From assembly GCF_003573695.1 (NCBI RefSeq), contig NC_039368.1:13272360-13336359 (forward strand): DNA of 64,000 nt, written 5' to 3'. Made by a program: the position numbers and the translations under genes. The stretch comes from Papaver somniferum (Eukaryota; Streptophyta; Magnoliopsida; Ranunculales; Papaveraceae). The notes under the pieces are model-generated. The model was not told where the DNA came from and searched no databases. It saw nothing but the letters and a program-made list of their open reading frames with translations. Below are positions 1 through 13,769 of the stretch, one piece after another; within the stretch, counting starts at the first letter, position 1; every line of letters begins with the position of its first letter.

Positions 1-127
1 GGGATGGAAGTAAAACGCCGCACGAAAATAAAAGAAAGAAGATGAAGAAAAGAAGACCTAGAGATGGTCGCTACTTGTGTGTTTTGAAAAAAGATTTTCG
101 AGTTGTATTTATAGGAAAATTAACTTG

Positions 128-137
128 NNNNNNNNNN
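128..137. other. Assembly gap, 10 N
   Basis: Comparison with neighbouring monomers shows that about 160 bp should lie between the flanking bases, so the 10 N stand for an unknown length. Any reading frame crossing it is meaningless. Confidence 0.95.
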
Positions 138-3100
138 GGACTTGGTGCTTGGTACACGCGCATGGGCATGGGTCGAAACATGTATTTTTCAGGATAAGAC
201 TGCCCGATATAACTTGTATTAGCACAATACAAGTTACCCACTGTTAAACTCAGCAACGGGGATGGAAGTAAAACGCCGCACGAAAATAAAAGAAAGAAGA
301 TGAAGAAAAGAAGACCTAGAGATGGTCGCTACTTGTGTGTTTTGAAAAAAGATTTTCGAGTTGTATTTATAGGAAAATTAACTTGCAAATCAAGTTAGGT
401 TTAGGTTTTTTCTTATAAGACGAGTTTTGTTTCTTGTAAAACAATTAAACACAAAAAAAGAATTTTTCCATAAATAAAACTCTTAAATAAATTATTTATC
501 AAGTTAAAAACTCGCAAAAAATAATGTCAAGTAGACACGGACTTGGTGCTTGGTACACGCGCATGGGCATGGGTCGAAACATGTATTTTTCAGGATTAGA
601 TTGCCCGATATAACTTGTATTAGCACAATACAAGTTACCCACTCTTAAACTCAGCAACGGGGATGAAAGTAAAACGCCGCACGAAAATAATAGCAAGAAG
701 ATGAAGAAAAGAAGACCTAGAGATGGTCGCTGCTTGTGTGTTTTGAAAAAAGATTTTCGAGTTGTATTTATAGGAAAATTAACTTGCAAATCAAGTTATG
801 TTTAGGTTTTTTCTTATAAAACGAGTTTTGTTTCTTGTAAAACAATTTAAAACAAAAAAAGAATTTTTCCATAAATAAAACTCTTAAATAAATTATTTAT
901 CAAGTTAAAAAACTTGCAAAAAATAATTTCGAGTAGACACGGACTTGGTGCTTGGTACACGCGCATGGGCATGGGTCGAAACATGTATTTTTAAGGATAA
1001 GACTGCCCGATATAACTTGTATTAGCACAATACAAGTTACCCACTGTTAAACTCAGCAACGGGGATGGAAGTAAAACGCCGCACGAAAATAAAAGAAAGA
1101 AGATGAAGAAATGAAGACCTAGAGATGGTCGCTGCTTGTTGTTTTGAAAAAAGATTTTCGAGTTGTATTTATAGGAAAATTAACTTGCAAATCAAGTTAG
1201 GTTTAGGTTTTTTCTTATAAGACGAGTTTTGTTTCTTGTAAAACAATTAAACACAAAAAAGGAATTTTTCCATAAATAAAACTCGTAAATAAATTATTTA
1301 TCAAGTTCAAAAACTTGCAAAAAATAATTTCAAGTAGACACGGACTTGGTGCTTGGTACACGCGCATGGGCATGGGTCGAAACATGTATTTTTCAGGATA
1401 AGACTTCCCGATATAACTTGTATTAGCACAATACAAGTTACCCACTCTTAAACTCAGCAACGGGGATGGAAGTAAAACGCCGCACGAAAACAAAAGCAAA
1501 AAGATGAAGAAAAGAAGACCTAGAGATGGTCGCTGCTTGTGTATTTTGAAAAGAGATTTTCGAGTTGTATTTATAGGAAAACAAACTTGCAAATCAAGTT
1601 AATAGGTTTTTTCTTATAAAACGAGTTTTGTTTAAAACAATTAAACACAAAAAAGGAATTTTTTCATAAATAAAACTCTTAAATAAATTATTTATCAAGT
1701 TAAAAACTTGCAAAAAATAATTTCAAGTAGAAACGGACTTGGTGCTTGGTACACGCGCATGGGCATGGGTCTAAACATGTATTTTTCAGGATAAGACTGC
1801 CCGATATAACTTGTATTAGCACAATACAAGTTACCCACTCTTAAACTCAGCAACGAGGATGGAAGTAAAACGCCGCACGAAAATAAAAGCAAGAAGATTA
1901 AGAAAAGAAACCTAGGGATGGTCGCTGCTTGTGTGTTTTGAAAAAAGATTTTCGAGTTGTATTTATAGGAAAATTAACTTGCAAATCAAGTTAGGTTTAG
2001 GTTTTTTCTTATAAGACGAGTTTTGTTTCTTGTAAAACAATTAAACACAAAAAAGGAATTTTTCCATAAATAAAACTCTTAAATAAATTATATATCAAGT
2101 TAAAAAACTTGCAAAAAATAATTTTCAAGTAGACATGGACTTGGTGCTTGGTACACGCGCATGGGCATGGGTCGAAACATGTATTTTTCAGGATAAGACT
2201 GCCCGATATAACTTGTATTAGCACAATACAAGTTACCCACTGTTAAACTCAGCAACGGGGATGGAAGTAAAACGCCGCACGAAAATAAAAGAAAGAAGAT
2301 GAAGAAAAGAAGACCTAGAGATGGTCGCTGCTTGTGTATTTTGAAAAGAGATTTTCGAGTTGTATTTATAGGAAAACTAACTTTCAAATCAAGTTAGGTT
2401 TAGGTTTTTTCTTATAAAACATGTTTTGTTTCTTGTAAAACAATTAAACACAAAAAAGGAATTTTTCCATAAATAAAAATCCTAAGTAAATTATTTATCA
2501 AGTTAAAAACTTGCAAAAAATAATTTCAAGTAGACACGGACTTGGTGCTTGGTACACGCGCATGGGCATGTGTCTAAACATGTATTTTTCAGGATAAGAC
2601 TGCCCGATATAACTTGTATTAGCACAATACAAGTTACCCACTCTTAAACTCAGCAACGGGGGTGGAAGTAAAACGCCGCACGAAAGTAAAAGCAAAAAGA
2701 TGAAGAAAAGAAGACCTAGAGATGGTCGCTGCTTGTGTGTTTTGAAAAAATATTTTCGAGTTGTATTTATAGGAAAATTAACTTGCAAATCAAGTTAGGT
2801 TTAGGTTTTTTCTTATAAGACGAGTTTTGTTTCTTGTAAAAAAATTAAACACAAAAAAGGAATTTTTCCATAAATAAAACTCTTAAATAAATTATTTATC
2901 AAGTTAAAAACTCGCAAAAAATAATTTCAAGTAGACACGGACTTGGTGCTTGGTACACGCGCATGGGCATGGGTCGAAACATGTATTTTTCAGGATTAGA
3001 CTGCCCGATATAACATGTATTAGCACAATACAAGTTACCCACTCTTAAACTCAGCAACGGGGATGAAAGTAAAACGCCGCACGAAAATAATAGCAAGAAG

Positions 3101-3306
3101 ATGAAGAAAAGAAGACCTAGAGATGGTCGCTGCTTGTGTGTTTTGAAAAAAGATTTTCGAGTTGTATTTATAGGAAAATTAACTTGCAAATCAAGTTAGG
3201 TTTAGGTTTTTTCTTATAAAACGAGTTTTGTTTCTTGTAAAACAATTAAAAACAAAAAAAGAATTTTTCCATAAATAAAACTCTTAAATAAATTATTTAT
3301 CAAGTT

Positions 3307-4227
3307 NNNNNNNNNNNNNNNNNNNNNNNNNNNNNNNNNNNNNNNNNNNNNNNNNNNNNNNNNNNNNNNNNNNNNNNNNNNNNNNNNNNNNNNNNNNNNN
3401 NNNNNNNNNNNNNNNNNNNNNNNNNNNNNNNNNNNNNNNNNNNNNNNNNNNNNNNNNNNNNNNNNNNNNNNNNNNNNNNNNNNNNNNNNNNNNNNNNNNN
3501 NNNNNNNNNNNNNNNNNNNNNNNNNNNNNNNNNNNNNNNNNNNNNNNNNNNNNNNNNNNNNNNNNNNNNNNNNNNNNNNNNNNNNNNNNNNNNNNNNNNN
3601 NNNNNNNNNNNNNNNNNNNNNNNNNNNNNNNNNNNNNNNNNNNNNNNNNNNNNNNNNNNNNNNNNNNNNNNNNNNNNNNNNNNNNNNNNNNNNNNNNNNN
3701 NNNNNNNNNNNNNNNNNNNNNNNNNNNNNNNNNNNNNNNNNNNNNNNNNNNNNNNNNNNNNNNNNNNNNNNNNNNNNNNNNNNNNNNNNNNNNNNNNNNN
3801 NNNNNNNNNNNNNNNNNNNNNNNNNNNNNNNNNNNNNNNNNNNNNNNNNNNNNNNNNNNNNNNNNNNNNNNNNNNNNNNNNNNNNNNNNNNNNNNNNNNN
3901 NNNNNNNNNNNNNNNNNNNNNNNNNNNNNNNNNNNNNNNNNNNNNNNNNNNNNNNNNNNNNNNNNNNNNNNNNNNNNNNNNNNNNNNNNNNNNNNNNNNN
4001 NNNNNNNNNNNNNNNNNNNNNNNNNNNNNNNNNNNNNNNNNNNNNNNNNNNNNNNNNNNNNNNNNNNNNNNNNNNNNNNNNNNNNNNNNNNNNNNNNNNN
4101 NNNNNNNNNNNNNNNNNNNNNNNNNNNNNNNNNNNNNNNNNNNNNNNNNNNNNNNNNNNNNNNNNNNNNNNNNNNNNNNNNNNNNNNNNNNNNNNNNNNN
4201 NNNNNNNNNNNNNNNNNNNNNNNNNNN
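3307..4227. other. Assembly gap, 921 N, inside the satellite
   Basis: This is a run of N within the array. The flanks are ordinary monomers. A gap of this size would hold a little over two monomers. The flank on the right (from 4228) matches the copy beginning near 12482, which suggests what the missing sequence may look like. The long open frame spanning the gap is an artefact of N. Confidence 0.97.
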
Positions 4228-5560
4228 ACCTAGAGATGGTCGCTGCTTGTGTGTTTTGAAAAAAGATTTTCGAGTTGTATTTATAGGAAAATCAACTGGC
4301 AAATCAAGTTAGGTTTAGGTTTTTTCTTATAAAACGAGTTTTGTTTCTTGTAAAACAATTAAACACAAAAAAAGAATTTTTCCATAAATAAAACTCTTAA
4401 ATAAATTATTTATCAAGTTGAAAAACTTGCAAAAAATAATTTCAAGTAGACACGGACTTGGTGCTTGGTACACGCGCATGGGCATGGGTCGAAACATGTA
4501 TTTTTCAGGATAAGACTTCCCGATATAACTTGTATCATCACAATACAAGTTACCCACTCTTAAACTCAGCAACGGGGATGGAAGTAAAACGCCGCACGAA
4601 AATAAAAGCAAAAAGATGAAGAAAAGAAGACCTAGAGATGGTCGCTGCTTGTTTATTTCGAAAAGAGATTTTCGAGTTGTATTTATAGGAAAACTAACTT
4701 GCAAATCAAGTTAGGTTTAGGTTTTTTCTTATAAAACGAGTTTTGTTTCTTGTAAAACAATTAAACACAAAAAAGGAATTTTTCCATAAATAAAACTCTT
4801 AAATAAATTATTTATCAAGTTAAAAACTTGCATAAAATAATTTCAAGTAGACACGGACTTGGTGCTTGGTACACGCGCATGGGCATGCGTCGAAACATGT
4901 ATTTTTCAGGATAAGACTGCCCGATATAACTTGTATTACCACAATATAAGTTATTCACTCTTAAACTCAGCAGAGGGGAAGGAAGTAAAACGCCGAACGA
5001 AAATAAAAGCAAGAAGATGAAGAAAAGAAGACCTAGAGATGGTCGCTTCTTGTTTTTTTTGGAAAAAGGTTTTCGAGTTGTATTTATAGGAAAATTAACT
5101 TGCAAATCAAGTTAGGTTTAGGTTTTTTCTTATAAAACGAGTATTGTTTGTTGTAAAACAATTAAACACAAAAAAAGAATTTTTCCATAAATAAAACTCT
5201 TAAATAAATTATTTATCAAGTTAAAAAACTTGCAAAAAATAGTTTCAAGTAGACACAGACTTGGTGCTTGGTACACGCGCATGGGCATGGGTCGAAACAT
5301 GTATTTTTCAGGATAAGACTTCCCGATATAACTTGTATTATCACAATACAAGTTACCCACTCTTAAACTCAGCAACGGGGATGGAAATAAAACGCCGCAC
5401 GAAAATAAATGCAAGAAGATGAAGAAAAGAAGACCTAGAGATGGTCGCTGCTTGGGTATTTTGAAAAGAGATTTTCGAGTTGTATTTATAGGAAAACTAA
5501 CTTGCAAATCAAGTTAGGTTTAGGTTTTTTCTTATAAAACGAGTTTTGTTTCTTGTAAAA
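4228..5560. repeat. Satellite block duplicated 8254 bp downstream
   Basis: Three successive monomers here share private variants with 12482-13814, all at a constant offset of 8254. These include the CTTGTATCATCACAATAC centre, the GAACGAAAATAA change, the CTTGTTTTTTTTGGAAAAAGG block and the GAGTATTGTTTGTTG block. A few single-base differences separate the copies. The match stops near the monomer that begins at about 5560. Confidence 0.88.
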
Positions 5561-7194
5561 CAATTAAACACAAAAAAGGAATTTTTCCATAAACAAAACT
5601 CTTAATTAAATTATTTATCAAGTTAAAAACTTGCAAAAAATAATTTCAAGTAGACACGGACTTGGTGCTTGGTACACGCGCATGGGCATGGGTCGAAACA
5701 TGTATTTTTCAGGATAAGACTGCCCGATATAACTTGTATTAGCACAATACAAGTTACCCACTGTTAAACTCAGCAACGGGGATGGAAGTAAAACGCCGCA
5801 CGAAAATAAAAGAAAGAAGATGAAGAAAAGAAGACCTAGAGATGGTCGCTGCTTGTGTGTTTTGAAAAAATATTTTCGAGTTGTATTTATAGGAAAATTA
5901 ACTTGCAAATCAAGTTAGGTTTAGGTTTTTTCTTATAAGACGAGTTTTGTTTCTTGTAAAAAAATTAAACACAAAAAAGGAATTTTTCCATAAATAAAAC
6001 TCTTAAATAAATTATATATCAAGTTAAAAAACTTGCAAAAAATAATGTCAAGTAGACACGGACTTGGTGCTTGGTACACGCGCATGGGCATGGGTCGAAA
6101 CATGTATTTTTCAGGATAAGACTGCCCGATATAACTTGTATTAGCACAATACAAGTTACCCACTGTTAAACTCAGCAACGGGGATGGAAGTAAAACGCCG
6201 CACGAAAATAAAAGAAAGAAGATGAAGAAAAGAAGACCTAGAGATGGTCGCTGCTTGTGTGTTTTGAAAAAATATTTTCGAATTGTATTTATAGGAAAAT
6301 TAACTTGCAAATCAAGTTAGGTTTAGGTTTTTTTCTTATAAGACGAGTTTTGTTTCTTGTAAAACAATTAAACACAAAAAAAAGAATTTTTCCATAAATA
6401 AAACTCTTAAATAAATTATTTATCAAGTTAAAAACTCGCAAAAAATAATTTCAAGTAGACACGGACTTGATGCTTGGTACACGCGCATGGGCATGGGTCG
6501 AAACATGTATTTTTCAGGATTAGACTGCCCGATATAACATGTATTAGCACAATACAAGTTACCCACTCTTAAACTCAGCAACGGGGATGAAAGTAAAACG
6601 CCGCACGAAAATAATAGCAAGAAGATGAAGAAAAGAAGACCTAGAGATGGTCGCTGCTTGTGTGTTTTGAAAAAAGATTTTCGAGTTGTATTTATAGGAA
6701 AATTAACTTGCAAATCAAGTTAGGTTTAGGTTTTTTCTTATAAAACGAGTTTTGTTTCTTGTAAAACAATTAAAAACAAAAAAAGAATTTTTCCATAAAT
6801 AAAACTCTTAAATAAATTATTTATCAAGTTAAAAAACTTGCAAAAAATAATTTCAAGTAGACACGGACTTGGTGCTTGGTACACGCGCATGGGCATGGGT
6901 CGAAACATGTATTTTTCAGGATAAGACTGCCCGATATAACTTGTATTAGCACAATACAAGTTACCCACTGTTAAACTCAGCAACGGGGATGGAAGTAAAA
7001 CGCCGCACGAAAATAAAAGAAAGAAGATGAAGAAATGAAGACCTAGAGATGGTCGCTGCTTGTTGTTTTGAAAAAAGATTTTCGAGTTGTATTTATAGGA
7101 AAACTAACTTGCAAATCAAGTTAGGTTTAGGTTTTTTCTTATAAAACGAGTTTTGTTTCTTGTAAAACAATTAAACACAAAAAAGGAATTTTTC

Positions 7195-8215
7195 CATAAA
7201 TAAAACTCTTAAATAAATTATTTATCAAGTTAAAAACCTGCAAAAAATAATTTCAAGTAGACACGGACTTGGTGCTTGGTACACGCGCATGGGCATGGGT
7301 CGAAACATGTATTTTGAAAAGAGATTTTCGAGTTGTATTTATAGGAAAATTAACTTGAAAATAAAGTTAGGTTTAGGTTTTTTCTTATAAAACGAGTTTT
7401 GTTTCTTGTAAAACAATTAAACACAAAAAAGGAATTTTTCCATAAATAAAACTCTTAAATAAATTATTTATCAAGTTAAAAACTTGCAAAAAATAATTTC
7501 AAGTAGACACGGACTTGGTGCTTGGTACACGCGCATGGGCATCGGTTGAAACATGTATTTTTCAAGATAAGACTGCCCGATATAACTTGTATTAGCACAA
7601 TACAAGTTACCCACTCTTAAACTCAGCAACGGGGATGGAAGTAAAACGCCGCACGAAAATAAAAGCAAGAAGATGAAGAAAAGAAGACCTAGAGATGGTC
7701 GCTGCTTGTGTGTTTTGAAAAAAGATTTTCGAGTTGTATTTATAGGAAAATCAACTGGCAAATCAAGTTAGGTTTAGGTTTTTTCTTATAAAACGAGTTT
7801 TGTTTCTTGTAAAACAATTAAACACAAAAAAAGAATTTTTCCATAAATAAAACTCTTAAATAAATTATTTATCAAGTTGAAAAACTTGCAAAAAATAATT
7901 TCAAGTAGACACGGACTTGGTGCTTGGTACACGCGCATGGGCATGGGTCGAAACATGTATTTTTCAGGATAAGACTTCCCGATATAACTTGTATCATCAC
8001 AATACAAGTTACCCACTCTTAAACTCAGCAACGGGGATGGAAGTAAAACGCCGCACGAAAATAAAAGCAAAAAGATGAAGAAAAGAAGACCTAGAGATGG
8101 TCGCTGCTTGTTTATTTTGAAAAGAGATTTTCGAGTTGTATTTATAGGAAAACTAACTTGCAAATCAAGTTAGGTTTAGGTTTTTTCTTATAAAACGAGT
8201 TTTGTTTCTTGTAAA
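7195..8215. repeat. Satellite block duplicated 4795 bp downstream
   Basis: The 246-bp short unit, the next full unit (with GCATCGGTTGAAAC and TTTTTCAAGATAAG) and the following unit (CTTGTATCATCAC) reappear in the same order at about 11990-13010. Their reading frames match at a constant offset of 4795. Beyond about 8215 the two copies continue into different monomer types. This marks the edge of a duplication or an unequal exchange. Confidence 0.87.
7265..7510. repeat. Isolated 246-bp shortened monomer
   Basis: The unit runs from one GGACTTGG landmark to the next in 246 bp instead of 401. It joins ACATGTATTTT directly to GAAAAGAG. The missing 155 bp lie exactly between two copies of TGTATTTT in the full unit (26994 and 27149 in the reference copy). 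The central 10-bp inverted repeat is lost. The same arrangement recurs 4795 bp downstream at 12060. Confidence 0.93.
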
Positions 8216-9918
8216 ACAATTAAACACAAAAAAGGAATTTTTCCATAAATAAAACTCTTAAATAAATTATTTATCAAGTTAAAAACTCGCAAAAAATAAT
8301 TTCAAGTAGACACGGACTTGATGCTTGGTACACGCGCATGGGCATGGGTCGAAACATGTATTTTTCAGGATTAGACTGCCCGATATAACATGTATTAGCA
8401 CAATACAAGTTACCCACTCTTAAACTCAGCAACGGGGATGAAAGTAAAACGCCGCACGAAAATAATAGCAAGAAGATGAAGAAAAGAAGACCTAGAGATG
8501 GTCGCTGCTTGTGTGTTTTGAAAAAAGATTTTCGAGTTGTATTTATAGGAAAATTAACTTGCAAATCAAGTTAGGTTTAGGTTTTTTCTTATAAAACGAG
8601 TTTTGTTTCTTGTAAAACAATTAAAAACAAAAAAAAGAATTTTTCCATAAATAAAACTCTTAAATAAATTATTTATCAAGTTAAAAAACTTGCAAAAAAT
8701 AATTTCAAGTAGACACGGACTTGGTGCTTGGTACACGCGCATGGGCATGGGTCGAAACATGTATTTTTCAGGATAAGACTGCCCGATATAACTTGTATTA
8801 GCACAATACAAGTTACCCACTCTTAAACTCAGCAACGGGGGTGGAAGTAAAACGCCGCACGAAAATAAAAGCAAAAAGATGAAGAAAAGAAGACCTAGAG
8901 ATGGTCGCTGCTTGTGTATTTTGAAAAGAGATTTTCGAGTTGTATTTATAGGAAAACTAACTTTCAAATCAAGTTAGGTTTAGGTTTTTTCTTATAAAAC
9001 ATGTTTTGTTTCTTGTAAAACAATTAAACACAAAAAAGGAATTTTTCCATAAATAAAAATCCTAAGTAAATTATTTATCAAGTTAAAAACTTGCAAAAAA
9101 TAATTTCAAGTAGACACGGACTTGGTGCTTGGTACACGCGCATGGGCATGTGTCTAAACATGTATTTTTCAGGATAAGACTGCCCGATATAACTTGTATT
9201 AGCACAATACAAGTTACCCACTCTTAAACTCAGCAACGGGGTGGAAGTAAAACGCCGCACGAAAGTAAAAGCAAAAAGATGAAGAAAAGAAGACCTAGAG
9301 ATGGTCGCTGCTTGTGTGTTTTGAAAAAATATTTTCGAGTTGTATTTATAGGAAAATTAACTTGCAAATCAAGTTAGGTTTAGGTTTTTTCTTATAAGAC
9401 GAGTTTTGTTTCTTGTAAAAAAATTAAACACAAAAAAGGAATTTTTCCATAAATAAAACTCTTAAATAAATTATATATCAAGTTAAAAAACTTGCAAAAA
9501 ATAATGTCAAGTAGACACGGACTTGGTGCTTGGTACACGCGCATGGGCATGGGTCGAAACATGTATTTTTCAGGATAAGACTGCCCGATATAACTTGTAT
9601 TAGCACAATACAAGTTACCCACTGTTAAACTCAGCAACGGGGATGGAAGTAAAACGCCGCACGAAAATAAAAGAAAGAAGATGAAGAAATGAAGACCTAG
9701 AGATGGTCGCTGCTTGTTGTTTTGAAAAAAGATTTTCGAGTTGTATTTATAGGAAAACTAACTTGCAAATCAAGTTAGGTTTAGGTTTTTTCTTATAAAA
9801 CGAGTTTTGTTTCTTGTAAAACAATTAAACACAAAAAAGGAATTTTTCCATAAATAAAACTCTTAAATAAATTATTTATCAAGTTAAAAACATGCAAAAA
9901 ATAATTTCAAGTAGACAC

Positions 9919-12305
9919 GGACTTGGTGCTTGGTACACGCGCATGGGCATGGGTCGAAACATGTATTTTGAAAAGAGATTTTCGAGTTGTATTTATAGGA
10001 AAATTAACTTGCAAATCAAGTTAGGTATAGGTTTTTTCTCATAAAACGAGTTTTGTTTCTTGTAAAACAATTAAACACAAAAAAGGAATTTTTCCATAAA
10101 TAAAACTCTTAAATAAATTATTTATCAAGTTAAAAACTTGCAAAAAATAATTTCAAGTAGACACGGACTTGGTGCTTGGTACACGCGCATGGGCATGGGT
10201 CGAAACATGTATTTTGAAAAGAGATTTTCGAGTTGTATTTATTGGAAAATTAACTTGAAAATTAAGTTAGGTTTAGGTTTTTTCTTACAAAACGAGTTTT
10301 GTTTCTTGTAAAACAATTAAACACAAAAAAGGAATTTTTCCATTAATAAAACTCTTAAATAAATTATTTATCAAGTTAAAAACTTGCAAAAAAATAATTT
10401 CAAGTAGACACGGACTTGGTGCTTGGTACACGCGGATGGGCATGGGTCGAAACATGTATTTTGAAAAGAGATTTTCGAGTTGTATTTATTGGAAAATTAA
10501 CTTGAAAATCAAGTTAGGTTTAAGTTTTTTCTTACAAAACGAGTTTTGTTTCTTGTAAAACAATTAAACACAAAAAAGGAATTTTTCCATAAATAAAACT
10601 CTTAAATAAATTATTTATCAAGTTAAAAACTTGCAAAAAATAATTTCAAGTAGACACGGACTTGGTACTTGGTACACGCGCATGGGCATGGGTCGAAACA
10701 TGTATTTTGAAAAGAGATTTTCGAATTGTATTTATAGGAAAATTAACTTGCAAATCAAGTTAGGTTTAGGTTTTTTCTTATAAAACGAGTTTTGTTTCTT
10801 GTAAAACAATTAAACACAAAAAAGGAATTTTTCCATAAATAAAACTCTTAAATAAATTATTTATCAAGTTAAAAACTTGCTCAAAATAATTTCAAGTAGA
10901 CACGGACTTGGTACAGGCGCATGGGCATGGGTGGAAACATATATTTTTCGAGTTGTATTTATAGGTAAATTAACTAGCAAATCAGGTTAGGTTTAGGTTT
11001 TTTCTTATAAAACGAGTTTTGTTTCTTGTAAAACAATTAAACACAAAAAAGGAATTTTTCCATAAATAAAACTCTTAAATAAATTATTTATCAAGTTAAA
11101 AACTTGCAAAAAATAATTTCAAGTAGACACGGACTTGGTGCTTGGTACACGCGCATGGGTCGAAACATGTATTTTTCGAGTTGTATTTATAGGAAAATTA
11201 ACTTGCAAATAAAGTTAGGTTTATGTTTTTTCTTATAAAACGAGTTTTGTTTCTTGTAAAACAATTAAACACAAAAAAGGAATTTTTCCATAAATAAAAC
11301 TCTTAAATAAATTATTTATCAAGTTAAAAACTTGCTCAAAATAATTTCAAGTAGACACGGACTTGGTACAGGCGCATGGGCATGGGTGGAAACATGTATT
11401 TTTCGAGTTGTATTTATAGGTAAATTAACTAGCAAATCAGGTTAGGTTTAGGTTTTTTCTTATAAAACGAGTTTTGTTTCTTGTAAAACAATTAAACACA
11501 AAAAAGGAATTTTTCCATAAATAAAACTCTTAAATAAATTATTTATCAAGTTAAAAACTTGCAAAAAATAATTTCAAGTAGACACGGACTTGGTGCTTGG
11601 TACACGCGCATGGGTCGAAACATGTATTTTTCGAGTTGTATTTATAGGAAAATTAACTCGCAAATCAAGTTAGGTTTAGGTTTTTTCTTATAAAACGAGT
11701 TTTGTTTCTTGTAAAACAATTAAACACAAAAAAGGAATTTTTCCATAAATAAAACTCTTAAATAAATTATTTATCAAGTTAAAAACTTGCAAAAAATAAT
11801 TTCAAGTAGACACGGACTTGGTGCTTGGTACACGCGCATGGGCATGGGTCGAAACATATATTTTGAAAAGAGATTTTCGAGTTTTATTTATAGGAAAATT
11901 AACTTGCAAATCAAGTTAGGTTTAGGTTTTTTCTTATAAAACGATTTTTGTTTCTTGTAAAACAATTAAACACAAAAAAGGAATTTTTCCATTCATAAAA
12001 CTCTTAAATAAATTAATTATCAAGTTAAAAACTTGCAAAAAATAATTTCAAGTAGACACGGACTTGGTGCTTGGTACACGCGCATGGGCATGGGTCGAAA
12101 CATGTATTTTGAAAAGAGATTTTCGAGTTGTATTTATAGGAAAATTAACTTGAAAATAAAGTTAGGTTTAGGTTTTTTCTTATAAAACGAGTTTTGTTTC
12201 TTGTAAAACAATTAAACACAAAAAAGGAATTTTTCCATAAATAAAACTCTTAAATAAATTATTTATCAAGTTAAAAACTTGCAAAAAATAATTTCAAGTA
12301 GACAC
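9919..12305. repeat. Sub-array of shortened monomers (246, 247, 227, 228 bp)
   Basis: Ten consecutive short units start at 9919, 10165, 10412, 10658, 10904, 11131, 11359, 11586, 11814 and 12060. The 246-bp class lacks the 155 bp between TGTATTTT repeats. The 227/228-bp classes have two further small deletions each. Both lack part of GAAAAGAGATTTT. One class also lost 7 bp between TTGGT repeats and the other lost one GCATGG copy. Each short unit keeps dyads I and IV and loses dyad III. No long open frame survives here. Confidence 0.94.
10904..11813. repeat. Dimeric higher-order repeat, 455 bp x 2
   Basis: Two kinds of short unit alternate: 227 bp (GGACTTGGTACAGGCGC...GGGTGG, at 10904 and 11359) and 228 bp (GGACTTGGTGCTTGG...GCATGGGTCG, at 11131 and 11586). 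The pair is therefore duplicated with a 455-bp period. Shared private changes, such as CTTGCTCAAAATAA just before 10904 and 11359 and AACTAGCAAATCAGG within both 227-bp units, support duplication of the dimer as one piece. Confidence 0.92.
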
Positions 12306-13769
12306 GGACTTGGTGCTTGGTACACGCGCATGGGCATCGGTTGAAACATGTATTTTTCAAGATAAGACTGCCCGATATAACTTGTATTAGCACAATACAA
12401 GTTACCCACTCTTAAACTCAGCAACGGGGATGGAAGTAAAACGCCGCACGAAAATAAAAGCAAGAAGATGAAGAAAAGAAGACCTAGAGATGGTCGCTGC
12501 TTGTGTGTTTTGAAAAAAGATTTTCGAGTTGTATTTATAGGAAAATCAACTGGCAAATCAAGTTAGGTTTAGGTTTTTTCTTATAAAACGAGTTTTGTTT
12601 CTTGTAAAACAATTAAACACAAAAAAAGAATTTTTCCATAAATAAAACTCTTAAATAAATTATTTATCAAGTTGAAAAACTTGCAAAAAATAATTTCAAG
12701 TAGACACGGACTTGGTGCTTGGTACACGCGCATGGGCATGGGTCGAAACATGTATTTTTCAGGATAAGACTTCCCGATATAACTTGTATCATCACAATAC
12801 AAGTTACCCACTCTTAAACTCAGCAACGGGGATGGAAGTAAAACGCCGCACGAAAATAAAAGCAAAAAGATGAAGAAAAGAAGACCTAGAGATGGTCGCT
12901 GCTTGTTTATTTTGAAAAGAGATTTTCGAGTTGTATTTATAGGAAAACTAACTTGCAAATCAAGTTAGGTTTAGGTTTTTTCTTATAAAACGAGTTTTGT
13001 TTCTTGTAAAACAATTAAACACAAAAAAGGAATTTTTCCATAAATAAAACTCTTAAATAAATTATTTATCAAGTTAAAAACTTGCATAAAATAATTTCAA
13101 GTAGACACGGACTTGGTGCTTGGTACACGCGCATGGGCATGCGTCGAAACATGTATTTTTCAGGATAAGACTGCCCGATATAACTTGTATTACCACAATA
13201 TAAGTTACCCACTCTTAAACTCAGCAGAGGGGAAGGAAGTAAAACGCCGAACGAAAATAAAAGGAAGAAGATGAAGAAAAGAAGACCTAGAGATGGTCGC
13301 TTCTTGTTTTTTTTGGAAAAAGGTTTTCGAGTTGTATTTATAGGAAAATTAACTTGCAAATCAAGTTAGGTTTAGGTTTTTTCTTATAAAACGAGTATTG
13401 TTTGTTGTAAAACAATTAAACACAAAAAAAGAATTTTTCCATAAATAAAACTCTTAAATAAATTATTTATCAAGTTAAAAAACTTGCAAAAAATAGTTTC
13501 AAGTAGACACGGACTTGGTGCTTGGTACACGCGCATGGGCATGGGTCGAAACATGTATTTTTCAGGATAAGACTTCCCGATATAACTTGTATTATCACAA
13601 TACAAGTTACCCACTCTTAAACTCAGCAACGGGGATGGAAATAAAACGCCGCACGAAAATAAATGCAAGAAGATGAAGAAAAAAAGACCTAGAGATGGTC
13701 GCTGCTTGGGTATTTTGAAAAGAGATTTTCGAGTTGTATTTATAGGAAAACTAACTTGCAAATCAAGTT

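Noticed and set aside
3214..4302. A 362-codon frame on the minus strand
   Set aside because: It spans 921 N and only looks open because N cannot give a stop.
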